DNA from: JAYUKV01 sp043764135 | Lineage (GTDB): Bacteria; Patescibacteriota; JACMRA01 | Reading direction: 5' to 3' | Assembly (NCBI GenBank): GCA_043764135.1 | Contig: JAYUKV010000102.1 | Coordinates: 1 to 10,403, forward strand | Length of the DNA: 10,403 bases | Shown: positions 1 to 7,281 of the stretch, piece after piece | How the letters are laid out: every line of letters starts with the position of its first letter | Numbering within the stretch: the stretch's first letter is position 1 | Notes under the pieces: generated by a model | What the model saw: only the letters and a program-made list of their open reading frames with translations | Databases searched by the model: none | What the model was told of the DNA's origin: nothing | Translations under genes and position numbers: made by a program

Positions 1-111
1 CTAATTCACAAACTCTACGATAAATCAACCAATAAATCTAACAATTGCCGCATTGCAATTGAGATTTATTGTGATTTTATCGTGCTTATTGTTAATTAGG
101 AAAGAGGTCTA
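1..111. repeat. MITE-like inverted-repeat element, copy A (outer left end lies outside the window)
   Basis: Positions 1-40 and about 72-100 are near-complementary, and the tip is a 7-bp stem (CAATTGC 42-48, GCAATTG 55-61) with a 6-nt loop. The right end reads GAGGTCTA (104-111), the same terminus as the right end of the element at 7282-7403, and both arms align to the two arms of that copy in inverted orientation. About 12 bases of the left terminus lie before position 1. The last three bases (109-111) are the stop codon of the GT2 gene. There is no coding capacity, so if mobile it would need a transposase encoded elsewhere. Family assignment is inferred from structure only. Confidence 0.8.
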
Positions 112-2316
112 TTGAGTTAAATTCCTTCCTAATGGTGGTGGGGTAGCAGAATCAGGATTAGCGGATGGATTAGTTGGGTTAGGGTCTGGAGTAACAGGTG
201 TTGAAGGATTGATAGGTGTTGTTGGAGCTGTCGGATCGCTTGGCTTGGTAACTGATGGGTCAGTTGGTGTTGTGGGAGAAGTTGGGGTAATTGGAGTAGG
301 CTTTGGTACTTCAAGAGTTGGGGTTGAAGGGGTTTGGGTAGGTGGTAGTTGTGATTTTTTATCTTCTTCGGTTTTTATTGTTTCTTGAGGATTTTGTTTT
401 GTATCTGTTCCTTGTTTAGTTATTTCTTCTTTTGGCTTTAAAATGTTTCTAAACTCTGTTTGTGTTTGTATTACGTTTTCTTCTTTAATACTCTCATCTT
501 GAATTCTTTGACCAAAGATTGGAACAGGTACAAGGGCGTTTTGATTGCCTCTTTCAAAGGTAAAAGTATTAATTGCTGAGATAAGATTAGCTCGACCTTC
601 TTTATTTATCGCAAGAACAGTTATACCTGTTAGTAAAGTAAGCAGAGTTAGAATTAATGATACCGACTTAAGTTGAGTAACAAATATCTTGATTCCAATT
701 AGATTTAGCAGATTATCAACCATCTCAGATAACTTCTTAGTTGGTTCAAAAATAGAAATAGTAATTAATAAATTAAAACCTGCAAAGAAAATTATCGGAT
801 AAAAATTAAAATCATCCCATCCAGACATATTCATAAGACTAAAGTATAATACCAATGTATAAGTTATTATATGCCACAATGCCAAAAACCAAATAAATTG
901 AGTATATCTAGCTTTCTTGCCTGATTTTTGAGTTAATTGTCCTGTTGGGACCCAGTCCATAGTTGAACCTGTTATTAAATCAAAAAGAGCGAATAAATAT
1001 GCCGTATTTGCAATTACATTAGTAGAGATACATTTTATTGACCATGGAGATTTTTGCCATATTGGATGAACTATATAATTAAAACAGAAATATGGGATAA
1101 ATAAAATTATTTCAAAAAACTTCAATTGCTCAGGAAAGAACATTACTGTTAATAGTACTGTAATTGGATTGAGAATTACACAAGTTGCTACATTTAGATA
1201 ATAGAAGATAGCATTGATATAATTCACCTTTATAAACAACGGTATTTTAGCAAACCAAAAGTTCATATCAAATATTTGCATCAGTGTTCCCAATCCCCAT
1301 CTATACTGTTGAGAAAAATAAGCATTTATTGTAGATGGAGCCATTCCCTTGGCTAATACTAATGGAAGATATTTTAAGTTCCAACCTTCTTTAAGAAGAG
1401 TAAATCCAGTATGTATATCTTCAGAATGTTCTAATGGATATACTCCACCCATGCTGGCTGTTGCTGCTCTTTTGTATATTGCATTGGTCCCAACACACAT
1501 TGCACCATTAAAAGCATCTCTGGCAGGTTGAATAGAACGATAAAAGAATTCTTCCTTAGCGGTTGATCCCTGTTCTATATCGTTAGAATTCTTGGTCAGG
1601 TGAAAGTATTGTGGGGTTTGTAATAGACCTAGCTTAGGATCATGTTCAAAGTATGGCATTGTTTCCAACAAAAAGTCATGTCTAGGACAAAAATCAGCAT
1701 CAAAAATTACAAAATAATCACCTTTAGTAACACTAAATGCATATCTGATGTTACCAGCTTTTTTTAATTCGCCAGGTTTTGGCCTGTGAATATATCTAAA
1801 GTTGTATTTATTAGCTAAATTCATTACTTCTTTGTCACCTTTATCATCTAATACATGAACATATAAATCTCCATACCATTCAAGTTTAGAAACATATTTA
1901 TATGCATTTTCTAAAACATCAATCTCCTCACCGCACGTTGCCAAAAAAATATCAACAGAAGGAAAAGGTTTATCTTCCTTGTTCTTGTAATAAGTATTGA
2001 TAAGTTTGGTATGCGAAGCTTGATTAAATGATTTTTTAAAAAAAGCAGTAATGTAAGTAACAAATGTAAAAATTACAAAAATAATAATACTAAGAAAAAA
2101 AGGATATCGATCTTTATCTGCAAGGACCCAAATTATTTGTGCATAGACAGCAAGCCCAGAAGAGATTAAGGCTAGAAGTGCATAGAGTTTGAATTCGCCA
2201 TTTCCATATATATATTTTTCAATGTTTGTAGGTGCGGTTGGAAGTGTTGAATCTTGGCGAAAAAGTCTATAAAGCGTTTCGTTTTTAATAATGTTAGAGT
2301 GAATCTGTTTAATCAT
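109..2316 (-). CDS. Membrane glycosyltransferase family 2, cellulose-synthase-like, with Pro/Thr-rich C-terminal tail
   Basis: A 735-residue processive GT2 of the BcsA type, which transfers sugars from a nucleotide-sugar to a growing polysaccharide while threading it through the membrane. Two membrane helices (about 43-64 and 72-93) precede the cytosolic catalytic domain (about 119-345). This has the family's four landmarks: DDKGD (157-161), DAD (206-208), SED (298-300) and QQYRW (336-340). About six further hydrophobic segments follow between 366 and 571. There is no PilZ domain, so no sign of c-di-GMP control. Residues about 655-728 are a low-complexity Pro/Thr/Ser tail, unusual for BcsA. 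The product could be cellulose, another beta-glucan, mannan or a hyaluronan-like polymer; the sequence does not decide. The gene starts 8 nt after the GH26-like gene with no Shine-Dalgarno, so it is probably translated by coupling. Its TAG stop coincides with the end of repeat copy A, so the tail may have been cut there. Confidence 0.88.
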   Translation of the reverse strand: MIKQIHSNIIKNETLYRLFRQDSTLPTAPTNIEKYIYGNGEFKLYALLALISSGLAVYAQIIWVLADKDRYPFFLSIIIFVIFTFVTYITAFFKKSFNQASHTKLINTYYKNKEDKPFPSVDIFLATCGEEIDVLENAYKYVSKLEWYGDLYVHVLDDKGDKEVMNLANKYNFRYIHRPKPGELKKAGNIRYAFSVTKGDYFVIFDADFCPRHDFLLETMPYFEHDPKLGLLQTPQYFHLTKNSNDIEQGSTAKEEFFYRSIQPARDAFNGAMCVGTNAIYKRAATASMGGVYPLEHSEDIHTGFTLLKEGWNLKYLPLVLAKGMAPSTINAYFSQQYRWGLGTLMQIFDMNFWFAKIPLFIKVNYINAIFYYLNVATCVILNPITVLLTVMFFPEQLKFFEIILFIPYFCFNYIVHPIWQKSPWSIKCISTNVIANTAYLFALFDLITGSTMDWVPTGQLTQKSGKKARYTQFIWFLALWHIITYTLVLYFSLMNMSGWDDFNFYPIIFFAGFNLLITISIFEPTKKLSEMVDNLLNLIGIKIFVTQLKSVSLILTLLTLLTGITVLAINKEGRANLISAINTFTFERGNQNALVPVPIFGQRIQDESIKEENVIQTQTEFRNILKPKEEITKQGTDTKQNPQETIKTEEDKKSQLPPTQTPSTPTLEVPKPTPITPTSPTTPTDPSVTKPSDPTAPTTPINPSTPVTPDPNPTNPSANPDSATPPPLGRNLTQ

Positions 2317-2324
2317 AATAAAAA

Positions 2325-3353
2325 TTAAATTGGTAGTAGTGGGAAGATCGTTGGGTCCAGTCTATAATCAAGTGATTTTATACCTTGGATCTGAGAAGGG
2401 GATTGGTTAGTGTTAGTATAGATTACTCCTAGGATACTAGGGATTGATTGAGAATTAAAAAGATTAATAAACTCATTTGTATATATTTTATTCTCTACTG
2501 CATTTTCAATTGCAAAATCAGATATGTAGATAAAGCGTTTAATATTTTTTACGTTTTTAAGTTTGTCTTGGATAATTTTTGTTGCTTCTCGTTTGTAGTT
2601 GTTAGTTTTTGGTAAAGTTTTTTCTGGTATTTGTATATTTAAACCGAGAATATCAACATAGTCATCACCTGGGTAATATAGTTCAGTGTTTTTATTCCCA
2701 TAAGCTGTCCATACAAAGATTACATTGTTTGCTACTTGTTTGCATTTTTCTTGCCAGTGTTTAAAAGCATCTTTATACAAGTTGTAGTTATTTGTTGCCC
2801 ATGAATATCTTGAAGCCCCTCCAAAATCAGCACCTTCTCCCCAGTTTACTAACGTTAACTCGTTGTACTGTTTTATTTTCTTACAAGTATTTGTAATATG
2901 TTTGTCATAGCCACCAGTTACTACTTTTGCAAGGTAATCATCGTTTGATAGTAATGTTTCGTAGCCCCATGGTTCGATAGTTAGGTACGGGTGTCGTTTG
3001 GATTTTATAATTGTCTCTAGTTTCTTTTCTAAATCTTTTTGTTCCAAAGTATAATCCCAAGAATGAAATATCTGAGTAAAAGTTAAGTTTTTATTATCAG
3101 CATAGTCATTATTGGGGTCAAATATACCGATGTTAAATTTTGTTAATTTAAGTTGTGGAAGTTTTTCTAGAGATTTAGAAGCGTTAACTGTAAAAAAAGC
3201 TTTATTCTTTGAAACCTCAATAACTTTAGTTACTACAGGGTATGTAAAATATGTTAATAATGCTAAAGCTACAATTACTCTAATATTAAGCCTTATCAAA
3301 AATAAGACTTGTTTTACAGTTTTGTTATATAGTTTTGTTAAAAATGAATGCAT
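2325..3353 (-). CDS. Membrane-anchored GH26-like glycoside hydrolase (possibly altered active site)
   Basis: A 342-residue protein with one N-terminal membrane helix (about 16-42) and an extracytoplasmic domain resembling family GH26 (beta-mannanases and relatives). Recognisable blocks are HSWD (97-100), LTIEPWG (124-130), WGEGAD (171-176), VIFVWTAYG (211-219) and YYPGDDYVDILGLN (226-239), the last typical of GH26. Glu173 sits where GH26 has its acid/base Glu. The second catalytic Glu normally lies in an xxxEFG block; here the matching block reads IYISDF, with Asp279. Activity is therefore uncertain, and the protein may bind or trim glycan weakly. It is the first gene of an operon with the GT2 synthase, a pairing that suggests a role in processing or releasing the polymer. 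The ATG at 3353 is chosen because it precedes the membrane anchor; no Shine-Dalgarno is visible. The family call rests on motifs read by eye. Confidence 0.68.
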   Translation of the reverse strand: MHSFLTKLYNKTVKQVLFLIRLNIRVIVALALLTYFTYPVVTKVIEVSKNKAFFTVNASKSLEKLPQLKLTKFNIGIFDPNNDYADNKNLTFTQIFHSWDYTLEQKDLEKKLETIIKSKRHPYLTIEPWGYETLLSNDDYLAKVVTGGYDKHITNTCKKIKQYNELTLVNWGEGADFGGASRYSWATNNYNLYKDAFKHWQEKCKQVANNVIFVWTAYGNKNTELYYPGDDYVDILGLNIQIPEKTLPKTNNYKREATKIIQDKLKNVKNIKRFIYISDFAIENAVENKIYTNEFINLFNSQSIPSILGVIYTNTNQSPSQIQGIKSLDYRLDPTIFPLLPI

Positions 3354-3672
3354 AAACTAGCAGTTTTGTACTTGTAATATGACTTTTTCGAATATTGACA
3401 AAAGCTTAGAGGATTTTATTGTTTGTCAGGTCTTTAAGTGATATATTGAACTGATTTAGTTCTAAGTGTTAAGGTAAGTATTATCTCAAAATAATTTCAA
3501 TGTCAAGGATTGTTTAACAGGTCCAGACTATTGAATTAATTGCATACCTAACATATTTTTATTATAAAAAAAATAAAGTAGGATAAAATTAGAAAAAAAA
3601 CAATCGCATGAATCGAATGTTATTTCTGTGATATATTATAATGCATGTTAAGTCTCACAGAGGTCTAGTAAA
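3354..3672. other. Non-coding interval between the GH26-like gene and the delta-prime gene
   Basis: A 319-base AT-rich stretch with no convincing reading frame. It holds the possible operon promoter at its left edge, a small GAACT/AGTTC hairpin (3448-3462), A-rich runs (about 3568-3600) and, next to the delta-prime stop, a TCTGTGA/TCACAGA inverted repeat (3625-3631 and 3655-3661) running into AGAGGTCTA (3659-3667). The last shares its terminus with the two inverted-repeat elements of the window. No clear intrinsic terminator for the delta-prime gene is visible, although a run of eight T on the minus strand (3600-3593) could contribute. Confidence 0.6.
3374..3401 (-). promoter_or_regulatory. 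Possible promoter of the GH26-like/GT2 operon
   Basis: On the minus strand TTGTCA (3401-3396) is followed after 16 nt by TATTAC (3379-3374). Transcription would start around 3367, giving a leader of roughly 14 nt before the ATG at 3353 and no Shine-Dalgarno. The -10 match is modest. Confidence 0.35.
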
Positions 3673-4314
3673 CTAAAACAACAAATGAGCCAGAGCAATT
3701 TTTTTTTGACATGATTCGTTGAGTGATTGGATAGAGATTAGAATGTCTTGAATTCTTTTAGCGTAGATTGGATTGAGATTATCTGTATATAAGGTTTCCA
3801 GATTGAACTTTAATAACCATAAATAATTAACCAAATCTTCTCTTTCGGTTTTTGCTAAATCACCTAAATCTTCTAGGTCTAGAGAGGATGAAACAAGTTT
3901 TTTTACTGCTTCTGTAGGTTGTAAAAATGTAGATTTGAGATTTTCAATATAGTCTTTGTCAAGTAGAGTTAGAACCGTTTGGATAGGAATGTAAATAGTG
4001 TCAACTCTTGATTTGATTGTTTTTAGTAATCTAAATTCATTTGGTTTTGAAATAAAAATCCTTAGATTAGCAGGCGGTTCTTCAAGAAACTTCAGTATTG
4101 ATTGTTGGAAATTAACAGATAAAGATTCAAGATTACCTAGATAGATATTGGTAAGAGTTGGGTAATTAATTTCAAGATTTGCCATATCGTCTTTAAAATC
4201 AGCTTTTGAACTATAGTCTGATATTATCCATCGACCCTCATACTTAGACTTTAAGTAATCTATCAAAAGACTTTCAGATACATTGGTTAGGGTAATTAAG
4301 AGCTGAGGTTTCAT
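3673..4314 (-). CDS. holB: DNA polymerase III delta-prime-like clamp-loader subunit, short form
   Basis: A 213-residue protein with the signature of the non-ATPase clamp-loader subunit: a QQSILKFLEEPP block (70-81), then a sensor-like IFISKP (86-91) and a TIKSR (99-103) matching the TIxSRC motif of delta-prime, whose Arg acts on the neighbouring DnaX ATPase site. There is no P-loop and no zinc-binding cysteine cluster, and the Walker B region is degenerate (NIYLGNLESL, 56-65). It is well short of the usual length of about 300 residues or more: the N-terminal AAA+ part is compressed and the C-terminal collar reduced. It lies back to back with dnaX across 71 bp, which supports the assignment since both proteins act in one complex. 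The ATG at 4314 is the first in the frame after the promoter region. A degenerate DnaX-like AAA+ protein is the alternative. Confidence 0.72.
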   Translation of the reverse strand: MKPQLLITLTNVSESLLIDYLKSKYEGRWIISDYSSKADFKDDMANLEINYPTLTNIYLGNLESLSVNFQQSILKFLEEPPANLRIFISKPNEFRLLKTIKSRVDTIYIPIQTVLTLLDKDYIENLKSTFLQPTEAVKKLVSSSLDLEDLGDLAKTEREDLVNYLWLLKFNLETLYTDNLNPIYAKRIQDILISIQSLNESCQKKIALAHLLF

Positions 4315-4328
4315 ATTAAATCAAGAAT

Positions 4329-4357
4329 TGTTAAATATTCTTTATTTGACAAGTCAA
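4329..4357 (-). promoter_or_regulatory. Possible promoter of the delta-prime gene
   Basis: On the minus strand TTGACT (4357-4352) lies 17 nt from TTAACA (4334-4329). The -35 box is one half of the palindrome TTTGAC-AA-GTCAAA that also forms the -35 box of dnaX. A start near 4322 would leave fewer than 10 nt before the ATG at 4314. Confidence 0.35.
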
Positions 4358-4375
4358 AAATGAATAATCAATAAT
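4346..4375 (+). promoter_or_regulatory. Promoter of dnaX
   Basis: A consensus TTGACA (4346-4351) is followed after 18 nt by AATAAT (4370-4375), a 5/6 match to TATAAT. The predicted start falls at about 4382, only a few bases before the ATG at 4386, so the mRNA would be leaderless or nearly so. This agrees with the absence of any Shine-Dalgarno sequence. Confidence 0.55.
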
Positions 4376-4385
4376 GTAATATATT

Positions 4386-6170
4386 ATGAACGTCTGGTAT
4401 AACACATATAGACCACAAAAATTTGAAGAAGTGATAGGTCAAGACTTAACTGTTACCGTATTAACAAATGCAATAAAAACAAATAGAATTAAGAATGGAT
4501 ATTTACTATCAGGATCGCGAGGGGTTGGAAAGACTACTTTAGCTAGAATATTTGCTAATCAATTAAACGGAGTCGATCAGAATCCGGAGGCTAAGATTGA
4601 TATTTTTGAGATGGATGCGGCTTCTAATACTTCTGTAGATGATATTAGATTGTTAATAGAAAATGCTTCAACACCGCCAATGGTTGGAAAATATAAAATA
4701 TTTATTATTGATGAAGTACACATGCTTTCTAAATCTGCGATGAATGCTTTGTTAAAGATACTTGAAGAACCGCCTGTTTATTTGTTGTTTATTTTTGCAA
4801 CTACGAATCCTGAGAAAATTTTACCTACTGTTCTCTCTAGACTTATAAAATTAGATTTAATTGACCATACAATTGAAGATCTAGTAAAAAATATGGAGTC
4901 TATAGCAAAAAAAGAAGGAATGATTATCGATCAAGACGCGCTATTGTTGATTGCAAAGAAGGCAAACGGCGGACAGAGAGATGCGATAAATTATTTACAG
5001 ACTGTATATGAATACGGCTTAGAAAAATATACTCAAAAAGAAATTTCACAAATCTTGGGAGTAATGCCTGTTGAGATAATAAATGCATTTATATATGTTG
5101 TTAAGGGAGAGAATGTAAGTATTGAATTTAAGAAACAATTAATCTCTAACATAAACAAATTACAGATTTCTCCAATAGAATCTATCAATCAATTGTTAGA
5201 GTCAATTCTGGATTCGCATTTTAATGGAGATGAAACTAATTCTGACTTGATTCCTGTTTTGGGAAATTATATTAATTCTAATTTACCTATAAGCTCAATG
5301 GTAGAAGTAATTGCATATATTGACTATAACTACCCCAAAAAAATCAAATTAAACCAACCAACCTTGAATTTAATTGAAAGTCTTAATGCCAAACCACTAG
5401 AAAAAAAAACAGATAATATAGAACAGCTAAAACCTATTGTTCAGGTGGATGTTCAAGCTGCGGTTCAAGCTGATATTCAAGAGAAACCTGAAGAAGTGCA
5501 GACATCAGATTTAATACCTCAAGAAGAAGAGGTCCTTGATGTATTTGATTACAATGAAGAAGATTTTGAAAACTATTCAGAACTTGATACAGAAATTCCC
5601 AACCATGATCTGGTTGAAACAAATATACAAAAACCAGAATTAGAAAAACCAGATTTGTTAGAAACTGAAAAGCCTGATGCTACTAATGACACAGTTGTAA
5701 AAGAAGACGATCAAAGAGATCAAGAAAAACCCACAGACCTAGATAAATATAATAAAATCATAGCCAACCTTTCAAAAGATAAAAAAGCCAATACAGCTTT
5801 AATTACTATGGTTAAATATCTATCAATTGCAGAATTAGATAATAAATTAACGTTAATAAACTCAAATCCACAATTAAACGAAGTGATTACGGAAGAGATG
5901 ATTGTATTTCTTAATGATAAGTTTGATAATTTATTAGGAGGCAAGCATGATCTGTATTTTAATATTGTTAAGAAAAAAGAACCTGCAACTCAAATTAATG
6001 CTATAAATTGTGATACAAAAAGCGAACATTTTTATAAAGTCTATGGATCTAGACCAGAAAATGTTCCAGAAAGTGTAGAAGTGATTAAATCAATAAAAGA
6101 TCCAATCAAAAAAGAAAATACATCCATTCAAGATGATGAAGTACAAATCACAGATTTATTTGATATTTAA
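4386..6170 (+). CDS. dnaX: DNA polymerase III subunit tau/gamma (clamp-loader ATPase)
   Basis: A 594-residue DnaX, the ATPase that opens and loads the sliding clamp. The AAA+ core shows Walker A (GSRGVGKTT, 43-51), the DAASNTSVDDIR block (78-88), Walker B with DEVHML (109-114), NALLKILEEPP (120-130), sensor 1 in FATTNPEKILPTVLSR (137-152, Arg152 the arginine finger) and sensor 2 GGQRDA (195-200). The zinc-binding cysteine loop that DnaX normally has between Walker A and DAAS is missing; about ten residues (61-70) take its place. The collar domain spans about 205-335. An acidic, low-complexity linker (about 340-450) and a tau-like C-terminal domain (about 452-594) follow. A nine-A run at codons 339-342 could give a gamma-length product. 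The start is the ATG of MNVWYNTYRPQ, the family's conserved beginning. Confidence 0.95.
   Translation: MNVWYNTYRPQKFEEVIGQDLTVTVLTNAIKTNRIKNGYLLSGSRGVGKTTLARIFANQLNGVDQNPEAKIDIFEMDAASNTSVDDIRLLIENASTPPMVGKYKIFIIDEVHMLSKSAMNALLKILEEPPVYLLFIFATTNPEKILPTVLSRLIKLDLIDHTIEDLVKNMESIAKKEGMIIDQDALLLIAKKANGGQRDAINYLQTVYEYGLEKYTQKEISQILGVMPVEIINAFIYVVKGENVSIEFKKQLISNINKLQISPIESINQLLESILDSHFNGDETNSDLIPVLGNYINSNLPISSMVEVIAYIDYNYPKKIKLNQPTLNLIESLNAKPLEKKTDNIEQLKPIVQVDVQAAVQADIQEKPEEVQTSDLIPQEEEVLDVFDYNEEDFENYSELDTEIPNHDLVETNIQKPELEKPDLLETEKPDATNDTVVKEDDQRDQEKPTDLDKYNKIIANLSKDKKANTALITMVKYLSIAELDNKLTLINSNPQLNEVITEEMIVFLNDKFDNLLGGKHDLYFNIVKKKEPATQINAINCDTKSEHFYKVYGSRPENVPESVEVIKSIKDPIKKENTSIQDDEVQITDLFDI
5400..5421 (+). 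promoter_or_regulatory. Candidate slippage site for a gamma-type DnaX product
   Basis: Nine consecutive A (5401-5409) lie in the frame gaA AAA AAA, which contains the A-AAA-AAA heptamer. A shift to the -1 frame meets TAA at 5414-5416 after two codons; a +1 shift meets TAG at 5419-5421 after three codons. Either would end DnaX at about 342-345 residues, just after the collar domain. Known precedents are ribosomal frameshifting in E. coli dnaX and transcriptional slippage on an A9 tract in Thermus dnaX. I see no strong stimulatory hairpin or upstream Shine-Dalgarno, so transcriptional slippage is the likelier mechanism. Confidence 0.5.
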
Positions 6171-6188
6171 AGAATTATATACTATACT
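6160..6188 (+). promoter_or_regulatory. Promoter of galE, inside the end of dnaX
   Basis: TTGATA (6160-6165) and TATACT (6183-6188) each match consensus at 5 of 6 positions with the ideal 17-nt spacing. The -35 box lies in the last codons of dnaX. The expected start is near 6195, about five bases before the galE ATG, so the transcript would be close to leaderless; there is no Shine-Dalgarno. A second overlapping TATACT begins at 6178. Confidence 0.6.
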
Positions 6189-6199
6189 GTTTTTGTTTT

Positions 6200-7270
6200 A
6201 TGAGTAAATACATACTAGTTACAGGAGGCTGTGGATATATTGGTGGTATGACAGCGATCTCACTGGCTGAACAAGGATTTCAAGTTGTTGTCCTAGATAA
6301 AAAAATTAAACCTTTAAACTATTCTGAAAATATTCAGTATATTCAAGCGGATCTGAGAGAGGTTCATACCCTTGACCTACTAAATAACTTTGAATTTGAA
6401 GCAGTGTTACACTTTGCTGCATTTATTGAAGTGGGGATAAGTATTAATGATCCTATTAGTTTTTATCAAAACAATGTTGCAGGAACCATAAATCTCTTAT
6501 CATATATGGAAACAAGAGGGGTTAAAAATATTGTATTCTCCTCTACCGCAGCATCATATGGCAATCCACCAAAAGAGTTTGATATGAAACCACTGACAGA
6601 AGACTTTATCCCTTCTCCCATAAATCCATATGGATCTTCAAAAGTAATTGTAGAAAAACTATTACTAGAACTTCAAACACTTGATAAAGTCAATCCAGTT
6701 ATATTCCGTTATTTTAACGCTTCAGGTGCTGATATGATGTCTAGGCATGGAGAAGAGCATGACCCAGAGACACATTTAATTCCAATTATTTTTCATGCAG
6801 CTATGGGGAATAGAGAATCGATTAAGATTTATGGTACTGATTATCCTACTTTAGATGGGACTTGCATAAGAGACTTTATACATGTTCAGGATTTGGCAGA
6901 TGCGCATGTAATAGCAGTCAAAAGATTACTTGCAGGTGAAAGATTTGAAAGTCCGATATTTAATCTTGGTAATGGTTATGGATATTCTGTTAAAGAAGTA
7001 ATTAATACAGTTAAACAAGTAACAGGATTGCAGTTTGTAGTTGAGACAGCTCCAAGAAGGGAGGGCGATCCAGCTTTTTTAGTTGCAGATAATTCTAAAG
7101 CGACGAGTGTATTCCAATTTACTCCTAAATATTCAAGTTTAGAAAATATAATTAAGTCTCATTATGATTTTATAATTCATAAAGTAGATCAAAAACCTTC
7201 TGATTTAATGGCGGTTGAGAATTTTTCATTTCAAGATGAAGATTTAGAAGAGTTTGAAGATAACAACTAA
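6200..7270 (+). CDS. galE: UDP-glucose 4-epimerase (extended SDR family)
   Basis: A 356-residue cytosolic NAD-dependent epimerase interconverting UDP-glucose and UDP-galactose, or the N-acetyl forms. It shows the Rossmann motif GGCGYIG (9-15), the NAD-binding block HFAAFIEVGIS (71-81), SSTAASYG (114-121, Thr116 at the catalytic Ser/Thr position), YGSSK (144-148; catalytic Tyr144 and Lys148), FRYFNASGA (169-177), the substrate block YGTDYPTLDGTCIRDFIHV (211-229) and RREGDPA (286-292). The usual GYIGSH reads GYIGGM, a small deviation in the dinucleotide loop. The last 20 or so residues are an acidic tail (FQDEDLEEFED) beyond the usual end. It follows dnaX by 29 bp but has its own promoter. Its product could supply nucleotide sugars to the GT2 synthase. 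A related UDP-sugar epimerase with different preference cannot be excluded. Confidence 0.93.
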   Translation: MSKYILVTGGCGYIGGMTAISLAEQGFQVVVLDKKIKPLNYSENIQYIQADLREVHTLDLLNNFEFEAVLHFAAFIEVGISINDPISFYQNNVAGTINLLSYMETRGVKNIVFSSTAASYGNPPKEFDMKPLTEDFIPSPINPYGSSKVIVEKLLLELQTLDKVNPVIFRYFNASGADMMSRHGEEHDPETHLIPIIFHAAMGNRESIKIYGTDYPTLDGTCIRDFIHVQDLADAHVIAVKRLLAGERFESPIFNLGNGYGYSVKEVINTVKQVTGLQFVVETAPRREGDPAFLVADNSKATSVFQFTPKYSSLENIIKSHYDFIIHKVDQKPSDLMAVENFSFQDEDLEEFEDNN

Positions 7271-7281
7271 ATTTAAAAAAT

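Noticed and set aside
129..314. 61-codon Gln/Leu/Pro-rich frame within the GT2 tail
   Set aside because: A frame-shifted reading of the repetitive Pro/Thr codons of the GT2 protein.
3515..3545. GGTCC/AGAC and TTGCATACC as a partner end for the AGAGGTCTA at 3659-3667
   Set aside because: The bases do not form the required TAGACC terminus and the intervening sequence does not fold into matching arms.
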